Positions 1 through 6,713 of a DNA stretch of 6,713 nt are shown here, one piece after another. Within the stretch, counting starts at the first letter, position 1. Every line of letters starts with the position of its first letter. Position numbers and translations under genes: made by a program. Origin of the DNA: Actinomycetota bacterium (GTDB taxonomy: Bacteria; Actinomycetota; Actinomycetes; Nanopelagicales; Nanopelagicaceae); assembly GCA_009697555.1 (NCBI GenBank), contig WLQV01000062.1, positions 1 through 6,713 of the forward strand. The letters run 5' to 3'. The notes below the pieces were generated by a model. The model had not been told where the DNA came from. It ran no database searches and saw only the letters and a program-made list of their open reading frames with translations.

Positions 1-89
1 AGGACCTGAGCCAGAGTCAGCTCGCTCACCGGCTCATCAACGACCATCAGGATCGCTTCGATGGAACGCTCAAGTTCTACATTAGACAT
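1..89 (-). CDS. scpB: ScpB, segregation and condensation protein B (N-terminal fragment, runs off window)
   Basis: This is the first 29 codons of a minus-strand gene that continues beyond base 1. Reading from the ATG at 89-87, the peptide begins MSNVELERSIEAILMVVDEP and continues VSELTLAQVL. This matches the start of the first winged-helix domain of actinobacterial ScpB (the EAILMVVDEPV pattern). ScpB dimers bind the kleisin ScpA and together with Smc form the bacterial condensin that compacts and segregates the chromosome. The start overlaps the scpA stop by 8 bp and has a good Shine-Dalgarno (AAGGGG), so translation is probably coupled to scpA. GC here is high (about 60%), as in scpA. Identity rests on a short fragment plus its position directly after scpA. 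Confidence 0.88.
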   Translation of the reverse strand, partial: MSNVELERSIEAILMVVDEPVSELTLAQV

Positions 90-996
90 TCTCATCCCCT
101 TCGACCATTCGAACCTCTTCATCAAACTCTTGCCCTGCCACGATCTCGCCCTCATCGCTGCCGATCCAGGTGATCTGGAGTTCTCCCAAGGAGATCACCT
201 GCTCAAAGCGTAAAGCGCCATGTCGATAAAGATCTAAAAGGGCTAGGAAACGAGCGACCACCACGAGGGTGCTCTCAGCATCGCCTATCAGGGCCCGAAA
301 ACTCATGCTCTTGGAGCGCCGGAGGGAGTCTACGACGTATTGGGACTGCTCAGCCACGCTCACCAGAGGCATGTGCAGGTGCTCGATCTTGACCGTAGGC
401 GGAGTCTTGGGGGTCAGGATTCGCTCAGCGATCGCGGCAAAGCGCTGGGCGCCTACCCCGATCAGGACCTCAGGAAGTAGCGAGGCAAAGGCTGGATCCA
501 GGGCGACAACGCGGGCAAAACTCCGCTCGGCGATGGAAATCCGTTCGGCAAAGGTTGCGGCAATCTCCTTAAAGGCTCGGTATTGGAGTAGGCGGGCAAA
601 GAGCAGGTCGCGCGCTTCAAGGAGGGCAATGTCCTCATCATCTTCAACCTCACCGCTGGGAAGCAGGCGGGCCGCCTTGAGGTCAAGCAGGGTCGCCGCA
701 ACGACGAGGAACTCGGTGGCCTGATCTAACCGCCAGCCTTCGCCCGAGAGCTCAAGGGCGCGGATAAAGGAGATGAATTCATCGGTGACGGTGCTGAGGG
801 CGATCTCGGTAATGTCTAATTTGTGGCGAGAAATCAGTTGAAGGAGAAGATCGAAGGGTCCATCGAAGTTATCCAGGTGAACGGAAAAGGGTGCGCCGGA
901 TTCACTCTCTACAGCGCCAATCTCCGGTTCAGTGGTCTCCACACGCGGCACGGTACTGCATTTGAGCGCGTCTTGCTCTTCCCGCACGGTCGTCAT
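82..996 (-). CDS. scpA: ScpA, kleisin subunit of the Smc-ScpAB condensin
   Basis: ScpA bridges the Smc head and neck and binds an ScpB dimer, closing the condensin ring on the nucleoid. From the chosen ATG (996-994) the protein has 304 residues. An N-terminal tail of about 36 residues, rich in Glu, Thr and Ser, precedes the kleisin N-domain: FSVHLDNFDGPFDLLLQLI at 37-55, HKLDITEIAL at 58-67 and EFLVVAATLLDLKAARLLP at 95-113. An acidic linker (VEDDEDIALLEARDLLFARL) follows, and the C-terminal winged helix that contacts Smc spans about 231-280. The frame stays open upstream to 1161, but that part lies antisense to the conserved ParA start and shows no ScpA similarity, so I start at the ATG at 996. 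No clear Shine-Dalgarno precedes it, and a start further downstream, nearer residue 37, is possible. GC is visibly higher (about 60%, up to 68% in a 60-base line) than in the neighbours. The stop overlaps scpB by 8 bp. Confidence 0.92.
   Translation of the reverse strand: MTTVREEQDALKCSTVPRVETTEPEIGAVESESGAPFSVHLDNFDGPFDLLLQLISRHKLDITEIALSTVTDEFISFIRALELSGEGWRLDQATEFLVVAATLLDLKAARLLPSGEVEDDEDIALLEARDLLFARLLQYRAFKEIAATFAERISIAERSFARVVALDPAFASLLPEVLIGVGAQRFAAIAERILTPKTPPTVKIEHLHMPLVSVAEQSQYVVDSLRRSKSMSFRALIGDAESTLVVVARFLALLDLYRHGALRFEQVISLGELQITWIGSDEGEIVAGQEFDEEVRMVEGDENV
96..101 (-). promoter_or_regulatory. Ribosome binding site of scpB
   Basis: On the minus strand the sequence AAGGGG lies 6 nt before the scpB ATG (89-87). 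It sits inside the last codons of scpA, so it fixes the scpB start and supports independent or coupled initiation. Confidence 0.6.
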
Positions 997-1001
997 AGAG
1001 T
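973..1001 (+). promoter_or_regulatory. Candidate promoter of the parA operon
   Basis: TTGCTC at 973-978 and TAGAGT at 996-1001 are separated by 17 bp. They resemble the -35 (TTGACA) and -10 (TATAAT / TAnnnT) elements of a housekeeping sigma factor. Transcription would begin near 1008, about 10 bases before the Shine-Dalgarno at 1018-1023. The -35 lies within the first codons of scpA on the other strand, so the divergent promoters would overlap. This is pattern matching by eye, with only moderate fit at both boxes. Confidence 0.3.
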
Positions 1002-1017
1002 CCGCAGTGATCGAAAG

Positions 1018-1023
1018 GGAGGT
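1018..1023 (+). promoter_or_regulatory. Ribosome binding site that favours the TTG start of parA
   Basis: GGAGGT is a perfect six-base complement to the 16S rRNA anti-Shine-Dalgarno core and is preceded by AAAG. It ends 7 nt before TTG at 1031, which is in frame with parA. The in-frame ATG at 1082 has only AAGG at 2 nt spacing, too close to work well. This motif therefore argues for the TTG start. Confidence 0.5.
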
Positions 1024-1030
1024 TTCTCGC

Positions 1031-1912
1031 TTGAGCGCTAAATCGACAATTGAGGCCGAAGTAGCCACTACTTCCAAGGTAATGGCACGCAAACCTAAGT
1101 ACTGGCCAAAGCCTGGAGCAGTTGCAGACAATGGCACTGCAAAAGTGATCTCCATCTTCAATCAAAAAGGTGGCGTTGGTAAAACAACAACCACTATCAG
1201 CCTCGGTGCAGCCCTTGCAGAGTTTGGCCGCCGCGTACTTCTCGTAGATTTCGATCCACAAGGTGGTCTCTCACTAGCTCTTGGTGTACCTGTACACACT
1301 TTGGCTAAAGAAGAGACTGTTTACCAAGCGTTGATGGATCCAAGTACCAATGTTGAGAGCATTGTTTTGAAATCTGCAGTGCCGAATTTAGATTTTCTTC
1401 CAACAAACCGTGACTTAGTGAGTGCTGAAATTACCCTCGGCCAAGAAATTGGTGGACAGCAATATCTCAAGCGCACACTCGAGCCCTTGAAGAGCAAGTA
1501 CGACGTAATTTTGATCGATTGCCAGCCAACTATGGGACAACTTGCCATGAATGCGCTAATTGCATCTGATGAAGTTATCGTTCCGTTGCAATGTGAGAAT
1601 CTCTCACTCCATGGATTTATCGAGTTAAGTATTAACCTCGATAAAGTTCGCAACTTTTTAAATCCAAACCTCAAATTAGCTGGAATTCTCGCCACAATGT
1701 ATGAGAATAAATTGCATCACAAGGAAGTTCTCACTCGTATCTGTGAGCGCTATCCCGATGATATCTTTGAGACAGTCATTGCAAAGACCATCAAATTTCC
1801 AGATTCGACAAATAAGGGCGTTCCAATCACCAAAGCTTTCGCTGCATCAGCTGGTGCAGAGTCTTACCGTCGTTTAGCACGTGAATTAATTGCTCGAGGA
1901 GGAGCCAAATGA
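1031..1912 (+). CDS. parA: ParA/Soj-family ATPase of the xerD-scpA locus
   Basis: ParA proteins are deviant-Walker ATPases that bind DNA non-specifically as ATP dimers and position DNA or protein cargo when a partner stimulates hydrolysis. From the TTG at 1031 the protein has 293 residues. The P-loop NQKGGVGKTTTT spans 44-55, with signature Lys46 and catalytic Lys51. Walker A' is LLVDFDPQGG at 70-79, Walker B is ILIDCQP at 160-166, and the C-terminal conserved TIKFPDSTNKGVPI stretch is present. It resembles the actinobacterial paralog next to scpA (Rv1708-like) more than the oriC-linked ParA; the latter normally sits beside parB, absent here. The start is uncertain: TTG 1031 has a strong Shine-Dalgarno, while ATG 1082 (276 residues) is the other choice. 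The stop overlaps the next gene by ATGA, so the two are co-translated. It runs opposite to scpA and xerD, unlike the usual collinear arrangement. Its true cargo cannot be read from sequence. Confidence 0.9.
   Translation: MSAKSTIEAEVATTSKVMARKPKYWPKPGAVADNGTAKVISIFNQKGGVGKTTTTISLGAALAEFGRRVLLVDFDPQGGLSLALGVPVHTLAKEETVYQALMDPSTNVESIVLKSAVPNLDFLPTNRDLVSAEITLGQEIGGQQYLKRTLEPLKSKYDVILIDCQPTMGQLAMNALIASDEVIVPLQCENLSLHGFIELSINLDKVRNFLNPNLKLAGILATMYENKLHHKEVLTRICERYPDDIFETVIAKTIKFPDSTNKGVPITKAFAASAGAESYRRLARELIARGGAK
1058..1074. repeat. Perfect 7-bp inverted repeat (possible operator) in the scpA/parA divergent region
   Basis: GAAGTAG-CCA-CTACTTC has 7-bp perfect arms and a 3-bp centre. It ends 7 bp before the ATG at 1082 and lies 27 bp after the TTG at 1031. 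It could be a site for the ribbon-helix-helix protein encoded in the same operon, since such proteins often autoregulate, or an mRNA hairpin affecting initiation. If parA starts at TTG 1031, the repeat is inside the coding region. Function is inferred; only the symmetry is observed. Confidence 0.4.
1896..1904 (+). promoter_or_regulatory. Strong ribosome binding site of the 136-residue gene
   Basis: GAGGAGGAG contains the GGAGG core at 1898-1902, ending 6 nt before the ATG at 1909. It is embedded in the final Arg-Gly-Gly-Ala codons of parA. This is one of the best Shine-Dalgarno sequences in the window and suggests high or independent expression of the partner relative to ParA. Confidence 0.65.
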
Positions 1913-2319
1913 GTCGCAGAGCCAGCTTGCCAGGTGCCGATGAACTATTCCGCACCACAACTCCCCTAACTGCAGTGCCACAAGTGGCCGAGAGCGCACC
2001 TGTATCAGCACCAATGACTACAGCTCAATTGCCTCCTAAGAACATTTCGAAAAAAGGGGTACGCAATACCCAACGTCGCCGCGTTGTTTCTACCGAACGC
2101 GCACCATCTGGTCGCGAACGTCACGATGAGAAAATTACTGTCTACTTATCAGCCGATGAACTATTCGATATTGATAATGCTCGATTGATTCTTCGTGGCG
2201 ATTTGGGTCTTGCCGTTGATCGCGGTCGCATTGTTCGCGAATCAATTGCAGTGATCGTTGCTGACTTGGAATCAAAGGGCGATCAGAGCATTCTTGCTCG
2301 CCGACTTCGCGGTCAGTAA
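1909..2319 (+). CDS. Putative ribbon-helix-helix DNA-binding partner of ParA (136 aa)
   Basis: I do not recognise a named family. The 136-residue protein has two parts. Residues 1-72 look disordered: a start motif MSRRASLPGADELFR, a Pro/Ala/Thr/Ser-rich stretch, then a basic patch (KKGVRNTQRRRVV, 48-60). Residues 74-123 look like a ribbon-helix-helix fold: a short strand (KITVYLS, 75-81), helix A (about 82-98), a turn, then helix B (RGRIVRESIAVIVADLE, 105-121) as in CopG/Arc-type proteins. It ends with a short basic tail (LARRLRGQ). A basic flexible N-terminus followed by this fold is the layout of ParG-type partition proteins, whose tails stimulate the ATPase of their ParA. Together with the 4-bp overlap with parA and the strong Shine-Dalgarno, this suggests it is the DNA-binding partner and possibly the autorepressor of the operon. 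The gene is clearly real; the fold is a reading of the sequence and the role is inferred. Confidence 0.8.
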   Translation: MSRRASLPGADELFRTTTPLTAVPQVAESAPVSAPMTTAQLPPKNISKKGVRNTQRRRVVSTERAPSGRERHDEKITVYLSADELFDIDNARLILRGDLGLAVDRGRIVRESIAVIVADLESKGDQSILARRLRGQ

Positions 2320-2321
2320 AT

Positions 2322-4876
<2,555 letters not shown>

Positions 4877-4878
4877 CT

Positions 4879-4884
4879 AACCTA
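4879..4884 (-). promoter_or_regulatory. Candidate -10 element for a leaderless pyrG transcript
   Basis: In the 33-bp recN-pyrG gap, minus-strand TAGGTT fits the actinobacterial TAnnnT pattern and lies 8 nt before the pyrG ATG. pyrG has no Shine-Dalgarno, which fits a leaderless message. A small inverted repeat (TCACT-AAA-AGTGA, 4885-4897) sits just upstream. Evidence is weak: a short degenerate motif and no clear -35. Confidence 0.2.
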
Positions 4885-4903
4885 TCACTAAAAGTGAGAG
4901 TTT

Positions 4904-6625
4904 CTAGCCAAAACGTAATTGCAGCAATTCTGCGGCGTGTTCTTGCGCGCTAGCGGATTCCTCCATTCCTGCGAGCATTCGTGCGATTTCACCAACTCGT
5001 TCCTCACCCTGCAACTTACGCACTCCGCTTTCAACAATTGCGCCATCACTATTCTTCTCCACCACAAAATGCGATTCGGCCCATGCTGCAACTTGCGGAA
5101 GATGTGTCACGACAATTACTTGTGCACTCTCTGCAAGGGCGGCCAATCTTCGTCCAACTTCAATCGCCGCTTTTCCACCAACACCGGCGTCGACTTCGTC
5201 GAAGACATAGATTGCAACGGGTGAGATTTTTGCTAAAACTACTTCGATCGCAAGCATGACGCGTGATAGCTCGCCGCCTGATGCGCCTTTATTGATTGCA
5301 ACTTTGCTGCCATTCTTACTAGTAGTGAGCGAGAAATTCACTTCATCAATTCCATCAACGTGAAATTTTGCGAATGCGACCTTCTCGCCTAAATCAGCAG
5401 GTGTCACATCTGCAAGAAAATCAGTATGCGGCATGGATAGTGAATGAATTTCAGCGCTTACCTCTTTCGCCAACACCGCTGCAGACTTCATCCGCGCTGC
5501 GGTGAGTTTCTCTGCTTTTGTCTTTAAAACAGTTAGCTTCGCCGTGATTTCTTCTGCCATCTGAGCAAGACGCTCATCTCCACCGGTGAGATCGGCTAAT
5601 TCACTCTTTGCCCCGCTGTGGCGTTCGATGATTCCGGCAAGTGATAAATCTGGATCAGCTTCATTGCCAAATCGCTTAATAAATGCGCTCAACTCTGCCC
5701 GGCGCAATTGCAGAGTATTGAGTTTTTCTGGATCTGCTTCTAAATCTCCGGCATAACTCTCAAGTTCGCGGGCACTCTCATTGACTAAATAGAAAGCTTC
5801 ATTGAGATTGCCTACCAGCGCCGCGAGTTGCGGATCTTTCTGCGCGACGCCTTCAAGCGCCTTACGCGCTTGATTGAGCAGAGTTGCTGCACCAGATTCA
5901 TCATCATTGATCGCATCTTGGGCGATTCCAGTAGCGCTACGAAATTCTTCAAGTGAATCAAGTTTGGCAATCTCGCCGACAAGTGAGGCGAACTCCCCTG
6001 CATTGGGTTTAACTTTCGCGAACTGTGACAAGAATTCCTGCAATTGCGTGATCTGACTATCTCGCTGAGATGCACTCTCTTTCGCTGCCTTGTAGCGATC
6101 GATCAAATCCTTGCTCTCGCGATACGCAGCGCTGTAATCACTGAGCACCTTCGCTAATGCATCTCCCCCAAAGCGATCGAGCAAATCACGTTGCAGAGCT
6201 GGCTTGAGCAATCCCGCATTGGCAGCTTGGGCATGAATCTCGATGAGATGTGAGCCAATTGCATCAGCAACACCTGCAGTGATGGGTTCACCATTGACTG
6301 AAGCTTTCGAACGGCCATCGGATGTAACGACGCGATTGAGGATGAGAACTCCACCATCAACCGAGCCACCAGCACTTTCAATCGCTTCGTTCTGGTTATC
6401 GCCGATCTCAAATGTGGCAGATGCGAGGAGGCGATCTTTCCCACTTCTAATCAGGGTGGCATCGCTCTTTCCGCCCAAAACAAGATTGAGCGCAGTCAGA
6501 ACCATGGTCTTACCAGCGCCAGTTTCGCCCGTTAAAACAGTTAAGCCTTGACCGATCTCTAGCGATGCAGAGTCGATAACTCCAATTCCTCGTATCGTGA
6601 TTTCATTGAGACGAGAACGTTTCAT
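4904..6625 (-). CDS. recN: RecN, SMC-like ATPase for DNA double-strand break repair
   Basis: RecN is a cytoplasmic SMC-like protein that binds and tethers DNA ends and works with RecA in recombinational repair. The 573-residue length is typical. The head N-part carries Walker A GETGAGKT at 33-40 and a Q-loop-like IHAQAANAGLL at 130-140. A central coiled-coil arm runs from about 155 to 400 and is rich in Ala, Glu, Lys and Leu. The head C-part has the ABC signature ASGGELSRVMLA at 448-459, Walker B YVFDEVDAGVGG at 473-484 with catalytic Glu477, and the H-loop VTHLPQVAA at 506-514. The ATG overlaps the nadK stop by ATGA, with only a weak purine stretch ahead, so translation is likely coupled. 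No LexA-type box was seen immediately upstream; any SOS control would have to act at a promoter outside the window. One oddity: the usual HGQ of the Q-loop region reads HAQ. Confidence 0.96.
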   Translation of the reverse strand: MKRSRLNEITIRGIGVIDSASLEIGQGLTVLTGETGAGKTMVLTALNLVLGGKSDATLIRSGKDRLLASATFEIGDNQNEAIESAGGSVDGGVLILNRVVTSDGRSKASVNGEPITAGVADAIGSHLIEIHAQAANAGLLKPALQRDLLDRFGGDALAKVLSDYSAAYRESKDLIDRYKAAKESASQRDSQITQLQEFLSQFAKVKPNAGEFASLVGEIAKLDSLEEFRSATGIAQDAINDDESGAATLLNQARKALEGVAQKDPQLAALVGNLNEAFYLVNESARELESYAGDLEADPEKLNTLQLRRAELSAFIKRFGNEADPDLSLAGIIERHSGAKSELADLTGGDERLAQMAEEITAKLTVLKTKAEKLTAARMKSAAVLAKEVSAEIHSLSMPHTDFLADVTPADLGEKVAFAKFHVDGIDEVNFSLTTSKNGSKVAINKGASGGELSRVMLAIEVVLAKISPVAIYVFDEVDAGVGGKAAIEVGRRLAALAESAQVIVVTHLPQVAAWAESHFVVEKNSDGAIVESGVRKLQGEERVGEIARMLAGMEESASAQEHAAELLQLRFG

Positions 6626-6713
6626 TCACCACGCCAACCTTCGACCGGCAATTTAAATTTAGCAACAAGACGATCACTGAAATTTGTCTCCTTGAGGTGG
6701 GCCAATCGCACTC
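6622..6713 (-). CDS. nadK: NAD kinase, C-terminal fragment (runs off window)
   Basis: Reading minus-strand from the right edge gives 29 residues plus a TGA stop, beginning VRLAHLKETNFSDRLVAKFK and ending LPVEGWRGE. This matches the C-terminus of actinobacterial NAD kinase (the pattern VRLARL...DRLVAKF.LPV.GWRG), and nadK is the standard upstream neighbour of recN in this phylum. NadK phosphorylates NAD to NADP in the cytoplasm. The stop codon shares ATGA with the recN start. The fragment carries no catalytic motif, so the identity rests on the C-terminal signature plus synteny. Confidence 0.85.
   Translation of the reverse strand, partial: VRLAHLKETNFSDRLVAKFKLPVEGWRGE

Noticed and set aside
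104..113. TTCGAAC half-site as a LexA box
   Set aside because: No second half at the right spacing and it lies in the 3' end of scpA, not at a promoter.
269..724. Open frame of 151 codons on plus, antisense to scpA
   Set aside because: Composition is Arg/Ser/Ala-rich with no recognisable domain, and it lies entirely against the strongly conserved ScpA frame. It is a by-product of high GC.
997..1161. N-terminal extension of ScpA by up to 55 residues
   Set aside because: The extension overlaps the ParA P-loop region antisense and does not resemble ScpA; ScpA homology begins only near residue 37 after the ATG at 996.
1871..1890. CACGTGAA near 1879 as a parS site
   Set aside because: Only a partial match to TGTTTCACGTGAAACA; the flanks do not fit and it lies in conserved parA coding sequence.
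2286..2299. GAGCA-TTCT-TGCTC stem as a terminator for the parA operon
   Set aside because: Only 5 bp, inside coding sequence and not followed by a T-run.

Overview
The window is a chromosomal core region of an actinobacterium. The gene set and order nadK-recN-pyrG-xerD followed by parA and scpA-scpB is the classic actinobacterial cluster (in Mycobacterium tuberculosis roughly Rv1695 to Rv1710). The protein sequences agree, for example the actinobacterial style CTP synthase N-terminus and the ScpA kleisin motifs. By eye, GC is about 45-50% over most of the window and genes are packed with 4-bp ATGA overlaps. This suggests a streamlined, lower-GC lineage such as freshwater planktonic Nanopelagicales (acI) or a relative; that placement is inference.

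Right to left on the minus strand: the last 29 codons of nadK (NAD kinase), recN (double-strand break repair ATPase), pyrG (CTP synthase) and xerD (tyrosine recombinase). These form one tightly coupled operon, with a 4-bp overlap at nadK/recN, a 33-bp gap at recN/pyrG and a 4-bp overlap at pyrG/xerD. The left end carries scpA and the first 29 codons of scpB, also on minus and overlapping by 8 bp. They encode the kleisin and a partner of the Smc condensin.

Between xerD and scpA, on the opposite (plus) strand, sits a two-gene unit: a ParA-family ATPase and a 136-residue protein whose C-terminal half looks like a ribbon-helix-helix DNA-binding domain. The two genes overlap by ATGA and the second has a strong Shine-Dalgarno. 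The pair reads as a ParA plus small DNA-binding partner module lodged against the direction of the surrounding condensin/recombinase cluster. It converges with xerD with only 2 bp between stop codons and diverges from scpA across a short region that holds a perfect 7-bp inverted repeat.

Functionally the window groups chromosome maintenance: Smc-ScpAB condensation, ParA-type positioning, Xer dimer resolution and RecN repair, with nucleotide and cofactor supply (PyrG, NadK). The most interesting parts are the ParA/ribbon-helix-helix pair, its reversed orientation, and the abrupt rise in GC to about 60% or more over scpA-scpB, which starts at the divergent region. No RNA gene, CRISPR array, insertion sequence or convincing intrinsic terminator was seen.
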